A stretch of 7,301 bases of DNA from Sporichthyaceae bacterium (GCA_013696235.1 JACCYY010000178.1:1-7301); one strand, 5' to 3'. Counted from the first letter of the stretch, positions 1-6,573 are shown. The notes: generated from the letters alone by a model not told the origin. Translations and numbers: made by a program.

Positions 1-496
1 ACCGTTCGAGCAGGTGCAGCACCGGCACGTCGAGGTGCCGGCGCGCGGACGATGCCCAGTCGATGTGCAGGAACTGGCTCACCACATGCGTGCGGGTCAT
101 GATCACGACCTCGTCGGAGCCGCGCTCGGCAACGATCGACTCGAGCGCAGCGAGTGGGTCGTCCGGCAGGAGCTCGCCGTCCGCGTCGAGCCCGAGCCCC
201 CGCAGGTGCTCGAGCGTGCGGGTCAGTCCCGCCTGGGCATCCGCCGTGACCGCGGCGTGCTCCTCCGGAGTCGGCTGGACGACCTCGTCGGAACCGATCG
301 GTGGCGTCGGCTTTCCCGGCGCCCCCGCACCGTCTGACAGCGACGCGAGGACCGCCTCGACGTGTGTCGGGGCGTCCGCGGTCGGGAGCAGCACGTGGAG
401 GTGGGTCGGGTCAGGCAGGACGCCGTACAGGTCGGCGAGCTGGCGAGCGTCGCCGTCGGCGAGTGGCTCCTCGATGAGCACGACCACCTCGTACAT
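1..496 (-). CDS. Universal stress protein-like protein, 3' end off window
   Basis: The frame is open from an ATG at 494-496 to the left edge: 165 codons are visible, so the C-terminus is missing and no stop is seen. GGAGAGGA (506-513 on the complement) lies 9 bases before the ATG and supports this start. The protein begins with a hydrophobic strand (residues 2-8). A Pro-rich stretch (59-77) precedes an amphipathic helix (about 78-100). A strand with DEVVIMTRTH (128-137) comes next, then HIDWASSARRHLDVPVLHLLE (144-164). The alternating strand-helix order and the ending with a VPVLHL strand are what UspA-type nucleotide-binding folds look like. The usual G-x2-G-x9-G-S/T ATP-binding signature is absent after the 'VVIM' strand, so ATP binding is doubtful. 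It is divergent from ligC with a 68-base gap. The role is unknown; the fold assignment is inferred from pattern only. Confidence 0.72.
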   Translation of the reverse strand, partial: MYEVVVLIEEPLADGDARQLADLYGVLPDPTHLHVLLPTADAPTHVEAVLASLSDGAGAPGKPTPPIGSDEVVQPTPEEHAAVTADAQAGLTRTLEHLRGLGLDADGELLPDDPLAALESIVAERGSDEVVIMTRTHVVSQFLHIDWASSARRHLDVPVLHLLER

Positions 497-564
497 CTGG
501 GACTGTCCTCTCCTCGGGTCGGCCGGGCCAAGCGTGGCACAGCCCGGTGGAGGACACTGGGCCT
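497..564. promoter_or_regulatory. Divergent gap with two ribosome binding sites
   Basis: This 68-base gap separates the stress-protein-like gene (minus) from ligC (plus), so promoters for both should lie here or overlap the genes. The minus ribosome binding site is the complement of 506-513. The plus site is GGTGGAGGA at 546-554, 10 bases before the GTG at 565. The two leaders resemble each other, giving an inverted TGTCCTC (504-510)/GAGGACA (550-556). A second inverted pair is CCGGGC (523-528) and GCCCGG (542-547). I see no clear -35/-10 pair for either side. Confidence 0.45.
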
Positions 565-1632
565 GTGCAGCTTCCCGTCATGCCGCCGGTCTCGCCGATG
601 CTGGCCAAGCCCGCCGGTGCGATCCCTCCCGGTCAGCACTACGAGCCGAAGTGGGACGGATTCAGGGCGGTGATCTTCCGGGACGGGGACGAAGTCGAGA
701 TCGGGAGCCGGAACGAGCGGCCGATGACCCGGTACTTCCCCGAGGTGGTCGAGGCCGTCCTGACGAACTTCCCGGACCGGGCGGTGGTCGACGGGGAGAT
801 CATCATTGCGAACACCGAGCGCAACACGCTCGACTTCGAGGCACTGCAGCAGCGGATCCACCCTGCCGCCAGTCGAGTCACCATGCTTTCGCGGGCGACA
901 CCGGCGAGCTTCGTCGCGTTCGACCTGCTGGGTCTCGGCGACGACGACCTGACCGGACGGTCGCTCGTCGAACGCCGGGCGCTGCTCGAGGTCGCCCTCG
1001 CTGACGCTGCCCCCCCGATCCACATCACACCCGCCACCCAGGACCTCGACCTCGCTCGCCAGTGGTTCGACCAGTTCGAGGGCGCCGGGCTCGACGGGCT
1101 GATCGCGAAGAAGCTCGACCAGGCCTATCTCCCCGACAAGCGCGTGATGACCAAGATCAAGCACGAACGGACGGCGGACTGCGTCCTGGCCGGCTACCGG
1201 GTGCACAAGTCCGGAGCCGACGCCATCGGCTCGCTGCTCCTCGGCCTCTACGACGAACGCGGCTCATTGGCTTCCGTCGGTGTGGTCGGTGCGTTCCCGA
1301 TGGCCCGGCGCCGGGAGCTTCTCACCGAGTTGCAGCCGCTCGTCACCACGTTCGACGACCACCCCTGGGCCTGGGCCAGGCAGGAGGAGGGGGAGCGCAC
1401 GCCACGCAAGTCCGAGACCAGTCGCTGGAACGCCGGAAAGGACCTCTCGTTCGTCCCGCTGCGCCCGGAGCGGGTCGTCGAGGTCCGCTACGACTACATG
1501 GAGGGGGTCCGCTTCCGGCACACCACGCAGTTCGTCCGCTGGCGCCCGGACCGTGAGCCCCGGTCCTGCACCTACGACCAGCTCGAGCGCCCGGTCGGGT
1601 TCAGCATCGCCGACGTCCTCACCGGCGCCTGA
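565..1632 (+). CDS. ligC: ATP-dependent DNA ligase LigC
   Basis: The protein (355 aa) seals DNA nicks using ATP, with adenylyl transfer through a lysine. Visible ligase motifs are: motif I EPKWDGF with nucleotidyl Lys29; SRN at 48-50; DGE at 76-78 (motif III); FVAFDLL at 116-122 (IIIa); EGAGLDGLIAK at 172-182 (IV); and KIK at 197-199 (V). An OB-fold region with PLRPERVVEVRYD and FRHT follows. The sequence closely matches what I recall of Mycobacterium LigC in length and along its whole course, including the opening MQLPVMPPVSPMLAK. That is why I start at GTG 565, which also has GGTGGAGGA 10 bases upstream; a GTG at 547 would add six residues lying over that site. There is no polymerase or nuclease domain, so it is not LigD, and no Ku gene is visible. 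In mycobacteria LigC has been linked to base-excision repair with Prim-PolC; the same role here is inference. Confidence 0.95.
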   Translation: MQLPVMPPVSPMLAKPAGAIPPGQHYEPKWDGFRAVIFRDGDEVEIGSRNERPMTRYFPEVVEAVLTNFPDRAVVDGEIIIANTERNTLDFEALQQRIHPAASRVTMLSRATPASFVAFDLLGLGDDDLTGRSLVERRALLEVALADAAPPIHITPATQDLDLARQWFDQFEGAGLDGLIAKKLDQAYLPDKRVMTKIKHERTADCVLAGYRVHKSGADAIGSLLLGLYDERGSLASVGVVGAFPMARRRELLTELQPLVTTFDDHPWAWARQEEGERTPRKSETSRWNAGKDLSFVPLRPERVVEVRYDYMEGVRFRHTTQFVRWRPDREPRSCTYDQLERPVGFSIADVLTGA

Positions 1633-1727
1633 GTCGCTGGTCGCGCCCCGGGACCGACGCGCAGTCGACGGGGGAGCGGTCCGTCCTCGCGTACGCTGCC
1701 TTGTAGGTGGGATTTGGGGGTTCTGGC

Positions 1728-3275
1728 GTGTCTGACGCGAGCACGGAGCCGCGAGGCGGTGGTCCGGGTTCCGGGCTGCGTTCCCGGCTGGGTGCAGGGC
1801 TCGTCGTGGCCCGGTCGGCCGCAGCTCGCCTGTCGCGGTCCCGACGGTTGCGCGCGTTCCTGCCGGCCATCGCAGTCGGGCTGTGCGCCGCGCTGGTAGG
1901 CGTCGCGGTCCTCACTGCTGGCGGTGAGCTGACGACCGTCGCCGAGCAACCGCACGAGGCAGTGTCGGGCTTCCCCGGTGCCGACGTCACGCCTGACCCG
2001 CCTCCGGCTGCTGGAGTCACGCCGGCGACGATCACGCCCACCCCCACCCCGACTCCCACCCCGGTGGCCGGCGATCCCGGCTCCGGGTCCGGAGCCGGAG
2101 CCGGAGCCGGCGGGACCGTGCTCACCGGTGGCGCGCCGACGCGGCTCACCTTCGGCATGCACGTGAGCCAGATCGACGAGGGCGCATGGCCTTCGGTGTC
2201 GGTGGGCACGTTCCGGATCTGGAACGCGGACTCGACCTGGGGCGCGCTCGAGCCGTCGCCCGGCCAGTGGAACTTCGCCCGCCTCGACGCGCGGGTGGAG
2301 ATGGCTCGGGCCCGGGGGGCTTCCGTGCTGCTCGTGCTCTCGCACCCGCCGGGCTGGGCCTCGTCCCGTCCGGACCTGCAGGGCTACAACGGCTCGCCGG
2401 CCCCACCGCGCGACGTGGCCGAGTGGCGCAACTACGTCGCGACCGTGGCCGCCCGGTACGCCGGTCGCATCGAGGCGTACGAGATCTGGAACGAGCCCAA
2501 CCTCGCGCAGTTCTTCGTCGGCAGCCCGCAGCAGCTGGGCGAGCTCACCCGGGTCGCGGCCGAGGCGATCAACGCCAACGACTCGCAGGCGCTGGTGGTC
2601 TCGGCCGGCTTCTCAGCCCGTACCGGAGGCGCTGAGTCCTACTTCCGCGAGTACGTCGCGAGCGGTATCGCCTCCGCGATCGACGTCGTGGGCATCCACA
2701 TCTACCCCTACCCCGGGAGCGGGCCGGAGTCGATGGTCGGCCTGGCTCAGCGGTTCCGCAGCATTGCGAGCTCGGCCGGGCTGTCCGGCAAGCCGATGTG
2801 GAACACCGAGATCGGGTACGGCCGGACGCCGGACTACCTCGTCTCGGAGACGGCGGCGGCGTCGCTGGTCCTGCGGACCTATCTCGTGCTGCCGGCCGCG
2901 GGACTCGTGCGCAACTACTGGTACATGTGGGACGACCGTGAGTTCATCGGTCTCTACATGGTGGGCTCGGACCGCCGGTCACCGACCGGCGCCGCCTACC
3001 GGTTCGCCGAGGCCCAGCAATGGCTCGCCGGCGCGCAGGTCGAGCGGTGCAGCGACGGGAGCGGGGCGTGGGTGTGCACGTTGCAGCATGCCGACGGACC
3101 GTCGGTGACCATCGCGTGGAGCCTGTCCGGCGAGGTCAGTGTCCCGGTCCCGGCCGGCGCGACGATCGCGTACGCGTTCGGTGGCGACAGCTCTGGCGCG
3201 ACCGCGGGTGCGGCGTACTCGGTCGGCACCACCCCGGTGCTGTTCGCGCCCGGTCCGCTGCCCAGCCTGGGCTAG
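1728..3275 (+). CDS. Membrane-anchored/secreted clan A glycoside hydrolase (GH39/GH5-like)
   Basis: The 515-aa protein should hydrolyse a glycosidic bond outside the membrane; the substrate is unknown. A basic N-terminus (to about residue 42) is followed by one hydrophobic segment (43-63), a signal anchor or uncleaved signal. Next come a disordered Thr-Pro and Gly-Ala linker (about 88-130) and a TIM-barrel-like catalytic part from FGMHVSQ (142) to about 430. The IWNEP motif gives acid/base Glu256, and MWNTEIGYG gives nucleophile Glu361. HIYPYP (His324, Tyr326) fits the strand that usually precedes the nucleophile in clan GH-A. The tail (about 435-515) is strand-rich with two cysteines and looks like a small beta domain. 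PslG of Pseudomonas is a known membrane-anchored relative of the GH39 type, but no exopolysaccharide genes are near. The chosen GTG has GGGGG 7 bases upstream; GTG 1707 would add seven Gly-rich residues without a good binding site. The 95-base gap before it holds GCGTACGC (1689-1696) and no convincing promoter. Confidence 0.85.
   Translation: MSDASTEPRGGGPGSGLRSRLGAGLVVARSAAARLSRSRRLRAFLPAIAVGLCAALVGVAVLTAGGELTTVAEQPHEAVSGFPGADVTPDPPPAAGVTPATITPTPTPTPTPVAGDPGSGSGAGAGAGGTVLTGGAPTRLTFGMHVSQIDEGAWPSVSVGTFRIWNADSTWGALEPSPGQWNFARLDARVEMARARGASVLLVLSHPPGWASSRPDLQGYNGSPAPPRDVAEWRNYVATVAARYAGRIEAYEIWNEPNLAQFFVGSPQQLGELTRVAAEAINANDSQALVVSAGFSARTGGAESYFREYVASGIASAIDVVGIHIYPYPGSGPESMVGLAQRFRSIASSAGLSGKPMWNTEIGYGRTPDYLVSETAAASLVLRTYLVLPAAGLVRNYWYMWDDREFIGLYMVGSDRRSPTGAAYRFAEAQQWLAGAQVERCSDGSGAWVCTLQHADGPSVTIAWSLSGEVSVPVPAGATIAYAFGGDSSGATAGAAYSVGTTPVLFAPGPLPSLG
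2034..2108 (+). repeat. Low-complexity linker repeat inside the hydrolase gene
   Basis: The bases encode five consecutive Thr-Pro pairs (residues 103-112) and then a Gly/Ser/Ala run ending in Gly-Ala repeats. The second part contains GGAGCC three times in tandem (2091-2108). It also holds the near-perfect palindrome GGCTCCGG-GT-CCGGAGCC (2079-2096). Such tracts usually act as flexible spacers between a membrane anchor and an enzyme domain. The repeat could vary in length between strains by slippage, which is inference. Confidence 0.7.
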
Positions 3276-3276
3276 C

Positions 3277-3294
3277 GGCGACAGCGAGGTCGCC
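3277..3294. terminator. Possible bidirectional hairpin between convergent genes
   Basis: GGCGAC (3277-3282) and GTCGCC (3289-3294) can pair around a 6-base loop in the 22-base gap between the convergent hydrolase and Nudix genes. There is no T-tract on either side, so this would be a weak or non-canonical terminator. Next to it is a 10-base perfect palindrome CGACTAGTCG (3295-3304), which overlaps the Nudix stop codon. Evidence is position and symmetry only. Confidence 0.35.
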
Positions 3295-3297
3295 CGA

Positions 3298-3789
3298 CTA
3301 GTCGCGGATGGTGGCGAGCAACCGGTCGACGAACGCGGTCTGCGCCCGGACCAGGAGGAGGCGCGCCCGGTCCGGCGGGAGCCACGCGGTGCGGTCCAGC
3401 TCCGGGTACGAGCGCAGGACGCCCGAGCGCGGCGGCCACTCGATCTCGAACGAAGCGCTGACCGTGGTCGAGGCGTCCAGATCCCCCTCCGCCGCCCAGA
3501 CGGAGACGGTCTTGCCGCCGGCCTGGCGCACGCTCCCCAGCGGCTCGAACGAGGTCGACGGCACCGGCCGGCCGATCTCCTCACCGAACTCGCGCCGTGC
3601 GGCGTCCAGCGGGTCCTCGTCCGGCCCGTACTCGCCCTTGGGGATCGTCCAGGCGCCGGCGTCCTTGCGGCTCCAGAACGGTCCGCCCATGTGTCCGAGC
3701 AGCACCTCGACCCGGGCCGGCCGGGTGTTCGTGCCGCCGAGGCGGTAGAGCAGGATCCCCGCGCTGGGTCTGGACCGGGCCGGAGCCAT
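3298..3789 (-). CDS. Nudix hydrolase
   Basis: This 163-aa protein should cleave a nucleoside diphosphate linked to another moiety, using a divalent metal. The complete Nudix box G-x5-E-x7-R-E-U-x-E-E-x-G is present: Gly52, Glu58, Arg66-Glu67-Phe68, Glu70-Glu71 and Gly73. Before it stand SAGILLYR (9-16), a strand typical of the fold, and KDAGAWTIPKGE (42-53), the usual lead-in to the box. Length is normal for a single-domain Nudix protein. The exact substrate cannot be read from the box; (di)nucleoside polyphosphates or oxidised nucleotides are both possible. Its ATG lies 4 bases after the stop of the reductase gene, with no strong binding site of its own, so co-transcription and translational coupling are likely. 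It converges with the hydrolase gene, 22 bases away. Confidence 0.93.
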   Translation of the reverse strand: MAPARSRPSAGILLYRLGGTNTRPARVEVLLGHMGGPFWSRKDAGAWTIPKGEYGPDEDPLDAARREFGEEIGRPVPSTSFEPLGSVRQAGGKTVSVWAAEGDLDASTTVSASFEIEWPPRSGVLRSYPELDRTAWLPPDRARLLLVRAQTAFVDRLLATIRD

Positions 3790-3793
3790 GGCT

Positions 3794-4531
3794 TCAGCGG
3801 GCGGGGCGGTCGACGGCGTAGCGGGCGAGCAGGAACCCGTCGTCGGCCAGGAGCTGGGTGAGGCTCAGCCGCGCCGGCCGGTCCAGGGCGTGGTCGGCGA
3901 GCATTCGTGGTGCCGAGCCTCCCGCGAGGAGCGGTGCCAGCGTGAAGCACAGCTCGTCGAGCCGCTCGGCGGCGAGGAGCTGGCCCAGCAGCCCGGGACC
4001 GCCCTCGCACGACACCCGGGACATGCCGCGCTCGTGCAGTGCATCGAGGGCCGTGCGGGCGTCGACCTCATCTGAACCGGCCTCGATGACGTCGGCCACG
4101 GACGCGACGGCCCGGCGCCGCGAACCCGGGGCGGCCGCGCAGGTGATCACGATCGTGCGGGTCGGCGCGCCGATGAACAGGTTCGACGCGAGGTCCAGGT
4201 CGAGAGACCTCGAGACCACCGCGATGGCCGGTGCTGCCGTCTGCCCGGCCGATCGTCGCCGCGCCACGTGCTCGGCCCGGACCGGCTCTGCGGCGTACGC
4301 CTCGGCGCGCGCGGTCCCGGCACCGACGAGCAGGACGTCGGCGAGCTGGCGGAGGACGGCGAAGGCCCGTTCGTCTGCCGGGCCGGAAAGACCACGCGTG
4401 GTCCCGGCAACTGCGGCCGCGCCGTCCACGCTGCCGACCATGTTCGCGCGCACCCAGGTCCGCCCGGTCGGGAAGGCGTACGCGGTAGCGAGGTCGACGT
4501 CGTCGGCGGGGTGCGGGAGCAGCTGGCGCAC
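3794..4531 (-). CDS. Pyrimidine reductase family protein (RibD C-terminal domain)
   Basis: The 245-aa protein has the DHFR-like fold of the RibD reductase domain, which uses NADPH to reduce a ribosylaminopyrimidine in riboflavin synthesis. Visible landmarks are WVRANMVGSVDGAAA (26-40), ADVLLVGAGTARAEAY (64-79), the cofactor-side motif CEGGPGLLGQLL (175-186), DELCFTLAPLLAGG (192-205) and a closing DDGFLLARY. There is no deaminase domain and no other rib gene nearby. Order and motifs match what I recall of Mycobacterium tuberculosis Rv2671, reported to act as a dihydrofolate reductase substitute. The true substrate is therefore open: riboflavin precursor, folate or another pteridine-like compound. 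The start is a GTG (4529-4531) with only GAGG very close upstream; the opening MRQLLP agrees with family members, so I keep it. It is the first gene of a pair with the Nudix gene and is divergent from the regulator operon. Confidence 0.9.
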   Translation of the reverse strand: MRQLLPHPADDVDLATAYAFPTGRTWVRANMVGSVDGAAAVAGTTRGLSGPADERAFAVLRQLADVLLVGAGTARAEAYAAEPVRAEHVARRRSAGQTAAPAIAVVSRSLDLDLASNLFIGAPTRTIVITCAAAPGSRRRAVASVADVIEAGSDEVDARTALDALHERGMSRVSCEGGPGLLGQLLAAERLDELCFTLAPLLAGGSAPRMLADHALDRPARLSLTQLLADDGFLLARYAVDRPAR

Positions 4532-4542
4532 GCCTCAAGTGC

Positions 4543-4576
4543 ACCACCCGCGCGGAGCGCGGTCTCTGCGGGTGGT
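4543..4576. repeat. 9-bp inverted repeat upstream of the reductase gene
   Basis: ACCACCCGC (4543-4551) and GCGGGTGGT (4568-4576) are perfect inverted copies around a 16-base loop. The near arm ends 11 bases before the GTG of the reductase gene, so a reductase transcript starting upstream would carry a hairpin in its leader, with the GGGTGG stretch paired. It could equally be a protein binding site. It is separate from the TGTGCA repeats just to its right. Function unknown. Confidence 0.5.
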
Positions 4577-4583
4577 TCCGAGG

Positions 4584-4625
4584 AGTTGTGCAGAAACTAT
4601 GTGCACAACTAGTGTGCAAGTTGTG
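4584..4625 (+). promoter_or_regulatory. Triple TGTGCA operator and promoter of the regulator operon
   Basis: TGTGCA occurs at 4587-4592, 4600-4605 and 4613-4618, a strict 13-base step. The same stretch contains AGTTGTGCA (4584-4592) and its exact inverse TGCACAACT (4602-4610), 9 bases apart, plus a third AGTTGTG at 4619-4625. A plausible promoter overlaps it: TTGTGC (4586-4591) as -35, 18 bases, then TAGTGT (4610-4615) as -10. The local base composition is clearly less GC-rich than its surroundings. This arrangement, directly before a DNA-binding regulator, suggests autoregulation; that is inference. Confidence 0.6.
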
Positions 4626-4635
4626 GGTGGCCTCG

Positions 4636-5283
4636 GTGCGCGACGCAAGCGCAGATAGTCCCGTCTGGAGATCGATCCAGCTGACCGCGACCGCGATCCG
4701 GGTGCTCGCGCATCCCCTCCGGTCGCGTCTGCTCTCGGCGCTCCGGCTGGACGGCCCGGCGACCGCGACCGGGCTGGCCGAACGCCTCGGGACGAACACC
4801 GGCGCAACGAGCTACCACCTGCGCAAGCTCGCCTCGGTCGGCCTGGTCGAGGAGACCGGTGAGGGGCGCGGCCGGGAGAGATGGTGGCGGCCCACGACGG
4901 AGATGCACGACTGGACCGACGACGCGATCGAGGGCGATCCAGACGCCAAGGCCGCGGCCGGATGGCTGCGCGAGCACTACGTACGGCAGTTCGTCGAGCG
5001 CGCCGAGCACTGGCTCGCCCACCATGACGCGTGGCCGCTGGAGTGGCGTCGCCTCGCCGGCAGCTCGGACTACATGCTCGAGCTCACCACGACGCAGCTC
5101 GAGGCGCTGATGCAGGAGCTGTGGGCCGTGGTCACCAGGGTGCACGCCGAGACGACGGCGGCCGCCGAGAGCGCGGCAGCGGGTGCCGGTCCTGGCTCGG
5201 GGGAGCGCGACGACCCGGCCGAGCGTCCGCAACGCATCCTGCTCTTCCTCCACGACTTTCCCGATGGAGACCGGCCACGATGA
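4636..5283 (+). CDS. ArsR-like/HTH_20 winged-helix transcriptional regulator
   Basis: The protein (215 aa from this start) has an N-terminal winged helix-turn-helix: AHPLRSRLLSALR (25-37), the recognition region TATGLAERLGTNTGATSYHLRKLASVGLV (43-71) and a wing with GRGRERWWRP (77-86). This is the HTH_20/ArsR-like type often found beside MFS pumps in actinobacteria. The remaining 125 residues are mostly helical, rich in Trp, His and acidic residues, and probably sense a ligand or mediate dimerisation. There is no ArsR-type cysteine metal site. The frame is open upstream to GTG 4588, but that start would place coding sequence over the promoter and repeats. I prefer GTG 4636 with GGGTGG (4625-4630) 5 bases before it; GTG 4612 and GTG 4627 remain possible. 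The stop overlaps the next gene by ATGA. It probably controls its own operon, and perhaps the divergent reductase gene. Confidence 0.86.
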   Translation: MRDASADSPVWRSIQLTATAIRVLAHPLRSRLLSALRLDGPATATGLAERLGTNTGATSYHLRKLASVGLVEETGEGRGRERWWRPTTEMHDWTDDAIEGDPDAKAAAGWLREHYVRQFVERAEHWLAHHDAWPLEWRRLAGSSDYMLELTTTQLEALMQELWAVVTRVHAETTAAAESAAAGAGPGSGERDDPAERPQRILLFLHDFPDGDRPR

Positions 5284-6572
5284 GTCTCGACGCGCGCGCC
5301 GCGAGATGGCGCTACCTGGTCCTGCTGGGCCTGCGTTGGCTGCCGGTGGGGTTCCTGATCCCGATCACGGTGCTGCTGCCCCTCTCGCGGGGGCTCTCGC
5401 TGAGCCAGGTCGGCATCGCGTTCGCCGCGCAGGGCGTCCTGGTGCTCGCCCTCGAGCTGCCGACCGGCGGGCTCTCGGACTCGTGGGGTCGACGCCCGGT
5501 GCTCCTGCTCTCGACGATCGTCGGCATCGCCGCGATCGGGCTGCTCGTCGTCGCCGACTCCTTCGTCGAGTTCCTGGTCGTCTACGCGCTCCAGGGGGTC
5601 TACCGGGCGCTGGACAGCGGGCCGCTCGAGGCCTGGTACGTCGACGCGACGCTCGCCGCGGAACCCACCGCCAAGCTCGAGCGCGGTCTGTCGGCCGGCA
5701 GCGCGATGCTCAGCGGCGCGATCGCGGTCGGCGCGCTCGCCTCCGGTGGGCTGATCGCGCTGGACCCGTTCACCTCGGTGGACACGCTCACGCTGCCGGT
5801 GCTCGTTGCCGTCGGCCTCACGGTGGTCAGCGCGGTCGCCGTAGCGATCCTGATGACCGAGCACCGAGCCGGGCCCGACCGCACCGGACTCCTCGCCTCG
5901 GTGCGGAAGGTGCCCCGTACGGTCCGCGAAGGTGCCGGGCTGGTCCGGGGCAACCGGGTTCTCCTCGCACTGATCGGTGTGGAGCTGTTCTGGGGCTTCG
6001 GCATGGTCACGTTCGAGGGGCTCATGCCGGTGCGGCTGGCCGAGGTCGTCGACAGCACCGACCGGGCCGCCGCGCTCATGGGCCCGGTGTCCTCCGCGGC
6101 GTGGTTCGCCTCGGCCGCCGGCGCCGCGTGCATCACGGTGGTCAGCAAGCGGCTCGGCATCGCGCCGACCGCTGCGGTGACCCGGGTGCTCCAGGGCCTG
6201 GCCGTCGTCCTCATGGGCGTGCTCGCCGGACCGGTCGGGCTCGTCGTCGCGTACCTCGCCTGCTACACGATCCACGGCGCGTCCAACCCGCTGCACGCGA
6301 CGCTGCTCCACCGCGAGGTCACCGCCGAGCACCGGAGCACGCTGATCTCGCTGAACTCGATGGTGAGCCAGCCGGCCGGCGCGGTCGGCACGGTCGTCCT
6401 GACCGCCCTGGCCGACGGCACGTCCATCACGACTGCGCTCGTGGCCGGTGGCGTGGTCCTGGCCGTCGCCGCGCCGCTCTACGTCCCGGCCTGGCGGGCC
6501 GAGCGGGTCCGCCGCGCCGGCGGTGCCCAGGCGGTCGCCGTCGCCCCCGAAGACGTCGCGCCCATGCGCTGA
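5280..6572 (+). CDS. MFS transporter (probable drug/metabolite efflux)
   Basis: This 430-aa membrane protein has about 12 hydrophobic segments in two halves, the normal size for the major facilitator superfamily. The loop after the second segment has the MFS motif A form GGLSDSWGRRP (63-73), with Asp67 and Arg71-Arg72. LDSGPLEAWYVD (111-122) sits in or after the fourth segment. A basic central cytoplasmic loop lies at about 194-226, before the second half begins. The C-terminal tail (last about 30 residues) is hydrophilic. The start ATG overlaps the regulator stop (ATGA), which argues for coupled translation. The neighbouring regulator makes an exporter of a small, possibly toxic molecule most likely, driven by the proton gradient. 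The substrate cannot be inferred from the sequence. Confidence 0.92.
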   Translation: MSLDARAARWRYLVLLGLRWLPVGFLIPITVLLPLSRGLSLSQVGIAFAAQGVLVLALELPTGGLSDSWGRRPVLLLSTIVGIAAIGLLVVADSFVEFLVVYALQGVYRALDSGPLEAWYVDATLAAEPTAKLERGLSAGSAMLSGAIAVGALASGGLIALDPFTSVDTLTLPVLVAVGLTVVSAVAVAILMTEHRAGPDRTGLLASVRKVPRTVREGAGLVRGNRVLLALIGVELFWGFGMVTFEGLMPVRLAEVVDSTDRAAALMGPVSSAAWFASAAGAACITVVSKRLGIAPTAAVTRVLQGLAVVLMGVLAGPVGLVVAYLACYTIHGASNPLHATLLHREVTAEHRSTLISLNSMVSQPAGAVGTVVLTALADGTSITTALVAGGVVLAVAAPLYVPAWRAERVRRAGGAQAVAVAPEDVAPMR

Positions 6573-6573
6573 C

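Noticed and set aside
63..1004. Plus-strand open frame of 313 codons at the left end
   Set aside because: The product is Ser/Arg/Ala-rich low complexity. It runs antisense to the stress-protein-like gene and then out of frame with ligC.
223..1206. Minus-strand open frame of 327 codons across ligC and the first gap
   Set aside because: It lies opposite the ligase motifs, and its second half is Arg/Ser-rich noise in a different frame from the real minus-strand gene at 1-496.
1651..1682. GGACCG/CGGTCC pair after the ligC stop as a terminator
   Set aside because: The stem is only 6 bp with a 20-base loop and no T-tract; easily chance in such GC-rich DNA.
1689..1697. Possible -10 element TACGCT upstream of the hydrolase
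   Set aside because: It fits TANNNT, but no acceptable -35 sits at 16-19 bases upstream, and the bases are also part of the palindrome GCGTACGC. Too weak to call a promoter.
2979..4010. Minus-strand open frame of 343 codons spanning the Nudix gene and the hydrolase end
   Set aside because: It is out of frame with the intact Nudix box and gives an Arg/Pro-rich product; GC-rich shadow.
4532..4635. FMN or other riboswitch before the reductase gene
   Set aside because: The whole gap is about 100 bases and shows two simple inverted repeats, without the multi-helix architecture or conserved core of an FMN element.
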